From assembly GCF_027912535.1 (NCBI RefSeq), contig NZ_CP115465.1, positions 231,001-295,000 on the forward strand: 64,000 nt of DNA, given 5' to 3'. Positions 18,121 to 26,527 of this stretch are shown in pieces. Both the position numbers and the translations under genes were made by a program. This DNA comes from Brevundimonas sp. NIBR11 (GTDB lineage Bacteria; Pseudomonadota; Alphaproteobacteria; Caulobacterales; Caulobacteraceae). Numbering within the stretch: position 1 is the first letter of the stretch; every line of letters starts with the position of its first letter. Below the pieces are notes generated by a model. It ran no database searches and was not told the origin of the DNA. It saw only the letters and a list, made by a program, of their open reading frames with translations.

Positions 18121-19644
18121 TTACGCGCCGTCGAGGAACAGCCGGCTGGCCGGATTGTCGGTCTCGTCGACGTAAGGATAGCCGAGGGTGGCGAGGGCGG
18201 CGGCGAGCGCGGTCTGCTCCGGGGGCGGGACCGAGATGCCGGCCAGCACCCGCCCGACGTCATCGCCATGGTTGCGATAGTGGAACAGGGTGAGGGCCCA
18301 GGCGGGCTTCAGGCTGTTGAGGAACCTCAGGAAAGCGCCGGGACGCTCCGGGAACTCGAACCTCAGGATCCGTTCGTGCGGCAAGCCCGTCGTGCGGCCG
18401 CCGACCATGTAACGGACGTGCAGCTTGGCCGTCTCGTTGTCGCTCATGTCTTCGACCGCATAGCCGTCGGCGCGCAGGGCGGCGATCAGGTCGTCCTTTT
18501 CATGTACGCCCTGTTTGATGGCGACGCCGACGAAGATGTGGGCCGTGCCCTCCCCGGACCAGCGGTAGTTGAACTCGGTCACCGAGCGGCCGTCCAGCGC
18601 GTTGAGGAAGCGGCTGTAGACGGCGCGGTCGTCGGCCATGGCCACGGCCAGCAGGGCCTCGGTCCCCTCGCCGATCTCGGCCCGTTCGGCGATGTGGCGC
18701 AGCCGGTCGAAATTGACGTTGGAGCCGGAGTTGACGGCGATCAGGGCGCCGGCCTCGGCGGTCCCCGGACGGACGGAGGCCCAGGCCTTGAGGCCGGCGA
18801 GGGCGAGGGCGCCCGACGGTTCGGCCACCGCGCGGCTGTCGTCGAAGATGTCCTTGACGGCGGCGCAGATGGCGTCGTTGTCGACGGTGACGATCTCGTC
18901 CAGCAGGTCCTTGCACAGGCGAAAGGTCTCGGTCCCCGCCCGGCGCACGGCGACGCCGTCGCAGAACAGTCCGACCTGATCGAGCGTGACCACCTCGCCC
19001 GCCTCGACGGCGGCCTTCATAGAGGCGGCGTCGACGGGTTCGACTCCGATAACCTTCGTGTGGGGACGCAGGAACTTCACGATGGCCGCGACGCCCGCCG
19101 CCAGACCGCCGCCGCCGACGGGGACGAAGACGGCGGCGATGGGCTCGGAATGCTGGCGTGTGATTTCCAGCCCGACCGTGCCCTGGCCCGCGATGACGTC
19201 GGGATCGTCGAAGGGGTGGATGAAGACCGCGCCGGTGTCCGCCGCGCGGCGGGTCGCTTCGGCGAAGGCCTCGTCGAAGGCGTCGCCATGCAGGACGACG
19301 GTCCCGCCGAGCGCGCGGACGGCCTCCACCTTGATGGGCGGGGTGGTGACCGGCATGACGATGGTCGAGATCGCGCCGCGCTTTCGAGCCGAATAGGCGA
19401 CGCCCTGGGCATGGTTGCCGGCGGAGGCGCAGATGACGCCACGCGCCAGCTGGTCTGGCGTGAGCGAGGCGATCTTGTTGTAGGCCCCCCGGATCTTGAA
19501 GGAGAAGATCGGCTGCAGGTCCTCGCGCTTCTGCAGCACGGGACGGCCCATGCGCGCAGTGAGCCGGGGCAGGGGGTCCAGCGGGGTCTCGATCGCCACG
19601 TCATAGACGCGAGCGGTCAGGATGCGGCGGAGAGTTTCTTGCAT
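18121..19644 (-). CDS. ilvA: Threonine ammonia-lyase, biosynthetic
   Basis: A 507-residue PLP enzyme that deaminates threonine to 2-oxobutanoate, the first step specific to isoleucine. The PLP lysine lies in F-S-F-K-I-R-G-A-Y-N-K (about residue 50); S-A-G-N-H-A-Q-G binds the phosphate side, and the glycine-rich V-G-G-G-G-L (about 178-183) cradles PLP. The length and the C-terminal third (from about residue 330) fit the biosynthetic form with two ACT-like regulatory domains that bind isoleucine and valine. The shorter catabolic type would end near 330-400. It is divergent from nadA across about 230 bp. Confidence 0.95.
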   Translation of the reverse strand: MQETLRRILTARVYDVAIETPLDPLPRLTARMGRPVLQKREDLQPIFSFKIRGAYNKIASLTPDQLARGVICASAGNHAQGVAYSARKRGAISTIVMPVTTPPIKVEAVRALGGTVVLHGDAFDEAFAEATRRAADTGAVFIHPFDDPDVIAGQGTVGLEITRQHSEPIAAVFVPVGGGGLAAGVAAIVKFLRPHTKVIGVEPVDAASMKAAVEAGEVVTLDQVGLFCDGVAVRRAGTETFRLCKDLLDEIVTVDNDAICAAVKDIFDDSRAVAEPSGALALAGLKAWASVRPGTAEAGALIAVNSGSNVNFDRLRHIAERAEIGEGTEALLAVAMADDRAVYSRFLNALDGRSVTEFNYRWSGEGTAHIFVGVAIKQGVHEKDDLIAALRADGYAVEDMSDNETAKLHVRYMVGGRTTGLPHERILRFEFPERPGAFLRFLNSLKPAWALTLFHYRNHGDDVGRVLAGISVPPPEQTALAAALATLGYPYVDETDNPASRLFLDGA

Positions 19645-19778
19645 GAAAAGGCGGTAGACAGGCAGATTGGGGAGGATGTGACCTCATCTATAGGCGCCCG
19701 CGCAAAAAAGTCCCGCGAACTTTGCAGCCTTTGGCGCGTCGCCACCTTGCTCCAGTGCGAGATTTGATCGCGGGGGCC

Positions 19779-19836
19779 TTGCATCGCCCCGTCACAGGCC
19801 TATCTTGTCCCCACTTATGCTAATGTTGAGCATAAG
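19779..19836 (+). promoter_or_regulatory. nadA promoter and inverted-repeat operator (NadQ-type)
   Basis: TTGCAT (19779-19784) and TATCTT (19801-19806), 16 nt apart, form a plausible promoter. Immediately downstream, over the expected transcription start, is a perfect 8-bp dyad, CTTATGCT (19814-19821) and AGCATAAG (19829-19836), with a 7-nt spacer. From memory this resembles the operator assigned to NadQ, the repressor of NAD synthesis in alphaproteobacteria. No nadQ gene is in the window. Confidence 0.65.
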
Positions 19837-19872
19837 GGTGAGCGGCGCAGACCGCCCGAGGAGATAACGTCG

Positions 19873-20946
19873 ATGGCGCACGCCGCCCTTGCACCGGATA
19901 TCGAGCGTGAGACCGCGGCCGTCTGGGAGAAGGTCAAGGATTTCGTCACCCCGATGGAGTGGCCCGAACAGGCGCGGCTGATCCACGAGATCAATCAGCT
20001 CAAGAAGGACCGGGACGCCGTCATCCTGGCCCACAACTATATGACGCCCGACATCTTCCACGGGGTGGGCGACTATGTCGGCGACAGCCTGGGTCTGGCG
20101 AAAGAGGCCGCCAAGTCGAAGGCCAAGGTGATCGTCCAGGCGGGCGTGCACTTCATGGCCGAGACGTCGAAGATCCTGTCGCCGGACAAGACCGTTCTGA
20201 TCCCCGACCTCAAGGCTGGCTGTAGCCTCGCCGAAGCGATCACGGGGGCGGACGTGAGGCTGATCAAGCAGAAATACCCGGGCCTGCCCGTCGTCACCTA
20301 TGTGAACACGACCGCCGACGTGAAGGCCGAGACCGACATCTGCTGCACCTCGGCCAACGCGGTCCAGGTGGTGGAGTGGGCGGCTAAGCAATGGGGCGTC
20401 GACCGCGTCATCCTGATCCCCGACGAGTTCCTGGCGCGCAACGTCGCGGCCCAGACCCACATCGGCATCATCGCCTGGAAGGGCCGCTGCATCGTCCACG
20501 AGCGGTTCACCGCCGACGACGTCGCCGACATGCGCGAGGCCTATCCGGGCGCCCAGATTCTGGCCCATCCGGAGTGCCCGGAAGAGATCCTGGCGGCCGC
20601 CGACTTCGCCGGATCGACGGCGGCCATGACCGACTATGTCATGGCCAAGAAGCCGAAGCAGGTGGTGCTGATCACCGAATGCTCGATGGCGTCCAACATC
20701 AAGGGCGACGTGCCCGAGGTGAACTTCATCGGGCCGTGCAACATGTGCCCCTACATGAAGCGGATCACCCTTCTGAACATCCGCGACTGCCTGCGCGACA
20801 TGACGTTCGAAGTCACGGTGCCGGAAGAGATGATCGCCAAGGCGGCGCTGGCGGTTCAGCGCATGATCGACCTGCCGCCGCCTGCTGTACCCGCGCGGTA
20901 CGATCTGGTGAAGGCCAGGCACCACGTCGCGGTGGAGCTGATCTGA
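19873..20946 (+). CDS. nadA: Quinolinate synthase A
   Basis: A 357-residue [4Fe-4S] enzyme that condenses iminoaspartate with dihydroxyacetone phosphate to quinolinate. Typical blocks are present: A-H-N-Y (about residues 53-56), the first cluster cysteine in D-L-K-A-G-C-S-L, the second in E-C-S-M-A-S-N, and G-P-C-N-M-C-P-Y-M near the C-terminus carrying the third. It is the first gene of the NAD cluster nadA-M50 protease-nadB-nadC, all on the plus strand with little or no spacing. The ATG at 19873 is preceded by GAGGAGA. Repression by NAD status through the upstream dyad is inferred. Confidence 0.96.
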   Translation: MAHAALAPDIERETAAVWEKVKDFVTPMEWPEQARLIHEINQLKKDRDAVILAHNYMTPDIFHGVGDYVGDSLGLAKEAAKSKAKVIVQAGVHFMAETSKILSPDKTVLIPDLKAGCSLAEAITGADVRLIKQKYPGLPVVTYVNTTADVKAETDICCTSANAVQVVEWAAKQWGVDRVILIPDEFLARNVAAQTHIGIIAWKGRCIVHERFTADDVADMREAYPGAQILAHPECPEEILAAADFAGSTAAMTDYVMAKKPKQVVLITECSMASNIKGDVPEVNFIGPCNMCPYMKRITLLNIRDCLRDMTFEVTVPEEMIAKAALAVQRMIDLPPPAVPARYDLVKARHHVAVELI

Positions 20947-21023
20947 TGCGCTATGTGGCGCCCCACGGCCGCGGGATCGGCGGCTTCGTCGTCCTGCCGA
21001 TCCAGCCCAAGGCCGCCAAGTGA
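20946..21023 (+). CDS. Candidate 25-residue coupling peptide between nadA and the M50 gene
   Basis: A 25-codon frame whose ATG overlaps the nadA stop (TGATG) and whose TGA overlaps the GTG of the next gene (GTGA). The peptide is M-R-Y-V-A-P-H-G-R-G-I-G-G-F and so on, ending P-K-A-A-K. It could be translated mainly to carry ribosomes from nadA to the protease gene. It may also be a chance frame; there is no independent evidence that the peptide matters. Confidence 0.35.
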   Translation: MRYVAPHGRGIGGFVVLPIQPKAAK

Positions 21024-21859
21024 CCCACGGTCCCTGGGGCTCTCGCGACGGCGCGCCGCCGCCCGCTGGCGCCCAGACCGTCGTGCCCGAAACCCGGACG
21101 CCCGGCGCGCCGGTGATCGACAAGGGTCAGAGCCTGCCCTGGGCCATCGCCTCGACGGCCCTGCTGGGCGGCTTCCTGTGGCTCGCGACCGGCAGCTGGG
21201 TCGTGGCGGTCGCCGCCATCTTCGGGCTGTTCGTGCATGAGTATGGCCACGTCCTGGCGATGAACCGGCTCGGCATGGGGCCGGCGAAGATCTACATCAT
21301 TCCCTTTCTCGGCGGGCTCGCACGCGGCCAGCGCAATCCCGACAGCGAGTGGCACGGGGTGCTGGTGTCGCTGGCCGGGCCCGCCTTCGGCCTGCTGGCC
21401 GTGATCCCCGCCGTGGGCCTGTGGTACGCGACCGGCGACCCGGCCTGGATGGAGGGGGCCTTCTTCATCGCCATGATCAATCTGGTGAACCTGGCGCCCG
21501 CGCCGCCGCTGGATGGGTCCAAGGCCCTGGGGCCCGTGCTGGCCCGGATCGATCCGATGGTCGAGAAGGCCGCTCTGATCCTGATGGGCGCACTCGCTGT
21601 CTGGTGGGGCGTGTCGACGGGGCGCTATATCCTGGCCGTCTTCCTCGCCATCGCCGTGCTCGGTTCGCTGCGCCGAGGCGCGTGGCGGCCGGGCGAGAAG
21701 ACCCTGACCTGGCCCGAGGCGGGCAAGTCGCTGGTCCTGTTTCTCCTGACCGCCGCCCTCTGCGCCGCCGCCGCCATCGGCGTCCTTCTGCCGCTGGCGC
21801 AGGGGTCGCTCTGGGTCGCGCTCGGCATCGCAGCCCGCTTCATCGGAATCAGCCCATGA
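21020..21859 (+). CDS. M50-family site-2-protease-like membrane metallopeptidase
   Basis: A 279-residue membrane protein with the zinc-protease motif H-E-Y-G-H at about residues 74-78 within a hydrophobic helix, and a second motif P-P-L-D-G-S-K (about 158-164) corresponding to the N/P-x-D-G motif that supplies the third metal ligand. About six hydrophobic segments are visible, after a 35-residue Pro/Ala-rich N-terminus. Such proteases cut within or next to membrane helices. It sits inside the NAD operon, starting at a GTG that overlaps the stop of a 25-codon frame and ending in an ATGA overlap with nadB. A role in NAD synthesis is not established. The GTG start is a choice by coupling; later starts would shorten the N-terminus only. 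Confidence 0.85.
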   Translation: MTHGPWGSRDGAPPPAGAQTVVPETRTPGAPVIDKGQSLPWAIASTALLGGFLWLATGSWVVAVAAIFGLFVHEYGHVLAMNRLGMGPAKIYIIPFLGGLARGQRNPDSEWHGVLVSLAGPAFGLLAVIPAVGLWYATGDPAWMEGAFFIAMINLVNLAPAPPLDGSKALGPVLARIDPMVEKAALILMGALAVWWGVSTGRYILAVFLAIAVLGSLRRGAWRPGEKTLTWPEAGKSLVLFLLTAALCAAAAIGVLLPLAQGSLWVALGIAARFIGISP

Positions 21860-23418
21860 TCCGCATTCAACATGACGGCCCGCTGATCATCGGGGGCGGT
21901 CTCGCGGGCCTGTCCACGGCGCTGTCGGCCGCGCCGGCTCCCGTGCTCGTCGTCAGCCCCACACCTCTTCTGGAAGCGGCATCGTCCGCCTGGGCCCAAG
22001 GCGGCGTGGCCGCGGCCCTGTCGTCTGACGACGCCCCGGCCTTGCACCTGAGGGACACGGAGGCCGCCGGCGCGGGTCTGGTCGATCACCATGCGGCCGA
22101 GGTCCTGACCGACGACGGCAAGGCCACGGTCGAGTGGCTGGCTTCGCTCGGCGCGCCGTTCGACCGCCAGCCGGACGGAGGCTTCGCCGTGTCGCGCGAG
22201 GCGGCCCACTCCTTGGCCCGTGTCGCCCGCGTCGGCGGCGACGGGGCGGGTAGGGCGATCCTGTCAGCACTCGCGGTCGCGGCGCGGGCGGCGGAACATG
22301 TCGAGGTCTGGGAGGACGGCCGCCTGACCGGCCTGATCCAGTCCGGCGATGGCCGGGTGATCGGCGCCGTCATCGACCGCGCCGGAGAGCGGATCGAGGT
22401 CCTGGCCCCCGCCGTAGTCCTGGCGACCGGCGGCGCCGGCGGCCTGTTCGGCGAGACCACCACGCCCCGCGCCTTGCTGGGCGAAGGCCTCGCCCTGGCC
22501 TGGATGGCGGGGGCGGAAATCCTCGACCCCGAGTTCGTCCAGTTCCATCCAACCGCCATCGACGTCGGTCTCGACCCCATGCCGCTGGCGACCGAGGCCT
22601 TGCGCGGCGATGGGGCCCGCCTGATCGATCGGAACGGCGACTACATCCTCGGCTCCGCGCCCGACGCCGACCTGAAGCCCCGCGACATCGTCGCCCGCGC
22701 CGTCCACCGCGCCCGCGCCGAGGGTCGCGGCGCCTTCCTCGACGCCCGCACCGCCATGGGCGCCCACTTCCCCGAGGCCTTCCCGGCCGTCTTCGCCAGC
22801 TGCATGAAGGCCGGGCTCGACCCGCGCATCCAGCCGATCCCGGTGGCCCCGGCGGCCCACTATCACATGGGCGGTATCGCGGCCCGGACGGACGGAAGGA
22901 CGACGCTGAAGGGCCTCTATGCCGTCGGCGAATGCGCCGCGACGGGGGTGCACGGCGCCAACCGCCTGGCCTCCAACTCCCTGCTCGAAGCCGCCGCCTT
23001 CGGCCGTCGCACCGGCGAGGCCGCCGCGCGCGAAGGGGTGAAGGACCGCAAGGTCGCCCGCATCGTCGAAGGCTCCGCGCCTCTCACCGACGGCGCCCTG
23101 CAGCGGCTACGCGACGGCATGAGCGCCGATTGCGGCGTCATCCGCGACGCCGAGGGGCTGAAGCGGCTGCTGACCCTGATCGGCGACATCGAGGCGGCCC
23201 AGAAGGACGCCCTGCCTCTGGTTGCCTGCCGCCTGATCGCGGAGGCGGCGCTGGCCCGGCATGAGAGCCGGGGCGGCCACTATCGCTCGGACTATCCGGA
23301 GACGGCGAACAAGGCCGTTCATACCCGCCTGACCCGCTCCGACCCGGCGGTCGCCGCCATGATCGCGACCACGGCCGCCACGACCGCGGTCATCGCCGCC
23401 GTGATCGCCTCGACCTAA
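21856..23418 (+). CDS. nadB: L-aspartate oxidase
   Basis: A 520-residue flavoprotein that oxidises L-aspartate to iminoaspartate, the substrate of NadA. The FAD-binding G-G-G-L-A-G-L-S is near the N-terminus. A-W-A-Q-G-G-V-A, L-A-T-G-G-A-G (about 190-196), Q-F-H-P-T and the H-Y-x-M-G-G-I with V-H-G-A-N-R-L-A-S-N-S-L-L-E block are all conserved. The ATG at 21856 overlaps the protease stop (ATGA). The last 20 residues are an unusual Ala/Thr/Val/Ile-rich tail, hydrophobic enough to be noted. nadC follows after 9 bp. Confidence 0.95.
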   Translation: MIRIQHDGPLIIGGGLAGLSTALSAAPAPVLVVSPTPLLEAASSAWAQGGVAAALSSDDAPALHLRDTEAAGAGLVDHHAAEVLTDDGKATVEWLASLGAPFDRQPDGGFAVSREAAHSLARVARVGGDGAGRAILSALAVAARAAEHVEVWEDGRLTGLIQSGDGRVIGAVIDRAGERIEVLAPAVVLATGGAGGLFGETTTPRALLGEGLALAWMAGAEILDPEFVQFHPTAIDVGLDPMPLATEALRGDGARLIDRNGDYILGSAPDADLKPRDIVARAVHRARAEGRGAFLDARTAMGAHFPEAFPAVFASCMKAGLDPRIQPIPVAPAAHYHMGGIAARTDGRTTLKGLYAVGECAATGVHGANRLASNSLLEAAAFGRRTGEAAAREGVKDRKVARIVEGSAPLTDGALQRLRDGMSADCGVIRDAEGLKRLLTLIGDIEAAQKDALPLVACRLIAEAALARHESRGGHYRSDYPETANKAVHTRLTRSDPAVAAMIATTAATTAVIAAVIAST

Positions 23419-23427
23419 GGTCCCGCC

Positions 23428-24282
23428 ATGCTGCCCGACACCCTGATCCTGCCCGTCATCCGCGCCGCCCTCGCCGAGGATCTCGGTCGCGCCGGAGACG
23501 TGACGGCGGCCGCCTGTATCCCCGAGGGCGCGCGCATGCGGGCCCGGTTCGCGGCGCGCAAGCCCGGCGTGCTGGCCGGCATCGACTGCGTCCGCCTGAC
23601 GGTGCTGGAAATGGACCCGAAGGCGTCGATCACTCTGCGCATGAAGGACGGCGACCCATTCGAGGCGGGCGCGATCCTGGCCGAGGTTGAGGCGGATGCG
23701 CGGGCCTTCCTGTCGGCCGAACGGACGGCGCTGAACCTGTTGGGACGGCTGTGCGGTATCGCGACCCTGACCCAGTCCTATGTCGAGGCCGTCGCCGGGA
23801 CGCGCGCGCGGATCGCGGATACGAGGAAGACCACGCCCGGCCTGCGGGCGCTGGAAAAACACGCCGTCCGCCGCGGCGGCGGGGTCAATCACCGCTTCGG
23901 TCTGGATGACGCCATTCTGATCAAGGACAACCACGTCGTGGTCTGCGGAGGCGTCGTCGAGGCGGTGACGGCCGCCCGCGCCCATGTCGGTCACCTGATG
24001 AAGATCGAGTTGGAGGTCGATGGCCTCAACCAGTTCGATCAGGCGCTGCGGATGGTCGCCGAGGGCCGGGGTCCCGACGTCATCATGCTCGACAATTTCG
24101 ACAACGCCGAACTGACCGAGGCGGTGAAACGCCGGGGGGACCACAAGGTGGTTCTGGAGGCGTCCGGCGGGGTCAATCTTCAGACCGTGCGCGGCATCGC
24201 CGAGACCGGCGTGGATGTGATTTCCGTCGGCGCTCTGACCCATTCCGCGCCGGTGCTGGACATCGGACTGGACGCTTTCTGA
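23428..24282 (+). CDS. nadC: Nicotinate-nucleotide pyrophosphorylase (carboxylating)
   Basis: A 284-residue quinolinate phosphoribosyltransferase, which converts quinolinate and PRPP to nicotinate mononucleotide and CO2. Conserved blocks: E-R-T-A-L-N-L-L-G-R-L-C-G-I-A-T, D-T-R-K-T-T-P-G-L-R, K-H-A-V-R-R-G-G-G-V-N-H-R, I-K-D-N-H, and E-A-S-G-G-V near the C-terminus. It ends the nadA-nadB-nadC cluster. The operon thus encodes the whole path from aspartate to nicotinate mononucleotide. Confidence 0.96.
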   Translation: MLPDTLILPVIRAALAEDLGRAGDVTAAACIPEGARMRARFAARKPGVLAGIDCVRLTVLEMDPKASITLRMKDGDPFEAGAILAEVEADARAFLSAERTALNLLGRLCGIATLTQSYVEAVAGTRARIADTRKTTPGLRALEKHAVRRGGGVNHRFGLDDAILIKDNHVVVCGGVVEAVTAARAHVGHLMKIELEVDGLNQFDQALRMVAEGRGPDVIMLDNFDNAELTEAVKRRGDHKVVLEASGGVNLQTVRGIAETGVDVISVGALTHSAPVLDIGLDAF

Positions 24283-24335
24283 GGAACGGGCGGCGCCCGG
24301 AGGGGTTTTCACCTTCAGATCAGAAGGAGATCGCC

Positions 24336-24551
24336 ATGGCCTCGGCCCCGAAGATTCCCAAGGAACAACGCAGCTTCGCCGACCACGGCGCGGCCACTGT
24401 CGATGAAGCCGCCCTGTCCGATCGGCGCGACCGCGAGACGGGCGCGCAGTCCGGCCAGCCGGGCGACGCCGACGTCAATCTGAAGGAGCAGGGCCGGTTC
24501 GGAAACCTGAATCAGAACCTGACGACCATCCGCAACGTGCAGGAACGTTAG
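24336..24551 (+). CDS. Small hydrophilic protein of unknown function
   Basis: A 71-residue protein, highly hydrophilic and probably disordered: A-P-K-I-P-K-E-Q-R-S-F-A-D-H-G at the start, a stretch rich in Asp/Arg/Gly, and N-L-N-Q-N-L-T-T at the end. It has a near-ideal ribosome binding site (AAGGAG, 7-8 nt before ATG 24336), which argues that it is translated. It is convergent with the cell-wall hydrolase gene: the two stops are 1 bp apart. Function unknown. Confidence 0.7.
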   Translation: MASAPKIPKEQRSFADHGAATVDEAALSDRRDRETGAQSGQPGDADVNLKEQGRFGNLNQNLTTIRNVQER

Positions 24552-24552
24552 A

Positions 24553-25674
24553 CTAGGCCTGAGGCGCGCTGATGGCGGCGGCGTCCACGACGGCCGGCTG
24601 CGCCGGAGCCGAGACGGGCGTGACCAGTGGCGCGGGCGCGACGGTCGGGGCGGGACCGGGAGCCTCGGTCGACGTCGCCGGAGCGTTCGACGCGGCTTCC
24701 TGGGCCAGCAGGGCGGTGTAGGCGATGGCCTGGCCCGCCTGACGCACGGTCTCGGTCGGGTCGATGCCCGCATAGACGGCGCGCTGGATATCCGAACCCG
24801 TCGAGCCGCGCGCGGCGTAGCTGAAGGCGTTGGCCGACCCGGCGCGACCGCCGAAACGATAGAAGACGTGGTTGCCGACCTGGCTGACACGCAGGAAGCT
24901 GCTTCGCCAGGCGGGCGCGACGGCCGTAGTGTGGAAGAAGGTGGCGTTGCCGACGCCGGCGTAGACCGCGCCGGACAGGGCGGCCGAAGCGATGGTGCGG
25001 GCCCGGTTCCAGGCCGCACGGTTGACTGCGCCGCGCATGGAGCCGTCACAGGTGAAGCTGAATTGGCAACCGACGCGGCGGCCCGAGCCCTGGAAGACGA
25101 CGCCGCAAACGCTGCGCGGGAAGGCGGGATGGCGGGCGCGGTTCAGGACGACCTGCACCACGGCGCGCATGCCGTCGGCGCCTTCGCCACGCGCTTCGTA
25201 GTAGGCGGCCTGGGTCAGGCATTCGAGATCGCGCGAGGCGTCCAGGGCGTTCGAGATGCGGAACGGACGGGCGGCGGCGGAGATGTCGGTCAGGCTGGCG
25301 CGGCGCAGATCGCTGCGGGTGGTCTCGGGACGAAGTTGTTCCAGACGGGCGGTCAGCAGTTCCGCCTGGCGGTCGCGCTGCGCGGCGCCCGCGACGGTGT
25401 ATGGATCGTGGCGGCGGGCGATCGACAGGGCGCTGGCGTCCAGACCCCCGGCGGCGGCGGCGAGCGCCTCTTCGGTGAAGCCGGCGGCCGTGGCGCCTTC
25501 CAGACGTTCGGCCTGGGCGCGGACGGTCGTCGCCTTGGCGACGGTCCCGCCCAGATAGGCGCAGCCGATTCCCAATCCCACCACCGCGCCGAACACAGCC
25601 GCCGCCTGCACCGGCCCGAGGCGGGCCGCGCGGTCGGCATGCGAAGCCGCACGCTGTTGCGAGGAATGGATCAA
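24553..25674 (-). CDS. SleB-type cell-wall hydrolase (paralogue 1)
   Basis: A 373-residue protein with a membrane segment (about residues 18-42) and a Hydrolase_2/SleB domain in the middle: L-T-Q-A-A-Y-Y-E-A-R-G-E-G, with the likely catalytic glutamate, V-V-Q-V-V-L-N-R, V-C-G-V-V-F, C-Q-F-S-F-T-C-D-G, and H-V-F-Y-R-F-G-G. A long Ala/Pro-rich tail follows. SleB domains act as lytic transglycosylases on peptidoglycan. TTG 25674 is chosen because AGGACGA lies 4-5 nt upstream; the open frame extends to 25782 but lacks a good site there. A second paralogue lies at 31033-32250. Confidence 0.82.
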   Translation of the reverse strand: MIHSSQQRAASHADRAARLGPVQAAAVFGAVVGLGIGCAYLGGTVAKATTVRAQAERLEGATAAGFTEEALAAAAGGLDASALSIARRHDPYTVAGAAQRDRQAELLTARLEQLRPETTRSDLRRASLTDISAAARPFRISNALDASRDLECLTQAAYYEARGEGADGMRAVVQVVLNRARHPAFPRSVCGVVFQGSGRRVGCQFSFTCDGSMRGAVNRAAWNRARTIASAALSGAVYAGVGNATFFHTTAVAPAWRSSFLRVSQVGNHVFYRFGGRAGSANAFSYAARGSTGSDIQRAVYAGIDPTETVRQAGQAIAYTALLAQEAASNAPATSTEAPGPAPTVAPAPLVTPVSAPAQPAVVDAAAISAPQA

Positions 25675-26129
25675 AGGCGTCGTCCTATTCAGCAGGGCGG
25701 ATAGGTCGCCCCCGGGTCGTCTGCAGAACCAGGCGACATGGGAGGTCGCGATCCGGTTTGCGAATCGGAGGTCGGTGAACACCTGACCGCCGAAGGATGG
25801 GCCTTAAGCCATCCGTTTATGGCCTCAATGTGTTTGATTCGCAAGTTCTCGCTGCAACGCAGCAATTGTGAAGGAGTCCCGGGTTTTCACGAGATCAGCT
25901 GCGCCACTACCCGGTCCTGGCGCAGCGTTGTACCCCCGAATGCTGTATCGATTTGCATAGACCAGTCTCTGGAAGCGACGGCGCGGGCGCTCCCCTGCTT
26001 ATGGCTCCTCTCTGTATTGCATTGATCAGCCGGGAGTGTCAGCGCTCGACTGTGACGCGGGCTGGCAAGGGAACGGCGCGGCAGGGCCGGCGTTGAAGCG
26101 TGACCTTAACCGAGCTCAGGACCTGTCTC
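25675..26129. other. 455-bp region without a convincing gene; contains two hairpins
   Basis: This stretch is less GC-rich than its surroundings. It contains GGATGG...CCATCC (25795-25814) and a perfect 8-bp hairpin CTGCGCCA/TGGCGCAG (25899-25906 and 25918-25925) with an 11-nt loop. A 95-codon frame at 25738-26025 lacks protein-like features. A small RNA gene is possible; no tRNA, 6S or tmRNA signature could be identified by eye. Confidence 0.4.
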
Positions 26130-26312
26130 ATGCGCCGTTCGTCTGTCTCCATTCTCACCGTGGCCGTTCTCGCCCTGGGCGCGACCGCCCTTTCGGCCTG
26201 TGGCCACACCACGGAACAACGCGCAGCGACGGGCGCGATCGCGGGCGCCGTCGTCGCCGGTCCGGTGGGCGCGGCGGTGGGCGGCGCGGCCGGCGCGGCT
26301 CGCCCGGACTAG
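26130..26312 (+). CDS. Small lipoprotein with glycine-zipper tail
   Basis: A 60-residue lipoprotein. The signal peptide ends with the lipobox L-S-A-C (cysteine about residue 24). The mature part is a short polar segment (H-T-T-E-Q-R-A), then a small-residue stretch T-G-A-I-A-G-A-V-V-A-G-P-V-G-A-A-V-G-G with the G-x3-G spacing of glycine zippers, which can insert into membranes. Such proteins resemble the SlyB/YMGG type but are much shorter. ATG 26130 is preceded by CAGGA. Role unknown, probably in the envelope. Confidence 0.7.
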   Translation: MRRSSVSILTVAVLALGATALSACGHTTEQRAATGAIAGAVVAGPVGAAVGGAAGAARPD

Positions 26313-26527
26313 TATCGGCGCCGCCGAGGTCCTATCTGGGGACAGCCCGGCGAGTGCGTCCCGGCGATGACGGTTGGCCGAAGAACGGCCCCGTTCGTCG
26401 ATTAAAGGGCTCGTCCGCTTGATTTACTGCCCGGTTTCGGCTTTGCCGACGGCCGGACGCCGTGGCGATCCCCGTTCTCGCGACTGACGCGACGAACCCA
26501 TCCATCGAAGGACGACCGACCGACCGC

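Noticed and set aside
24283..24325. A GC hairpin followed by TTTT after nadC
   Set aside because: The stem (CGGGC/GCCCG) is short and separated from the T-run by six purines, so it is too weak to call a terminator.
25738..26025. A 95-codon frame in the gap before the glycine-zipper lipoprotein
   Set aside because: No plausible ribosome binding site, no domain or signal sequence, and Cys/Ser-rich composition unlike neighbouring proteins.
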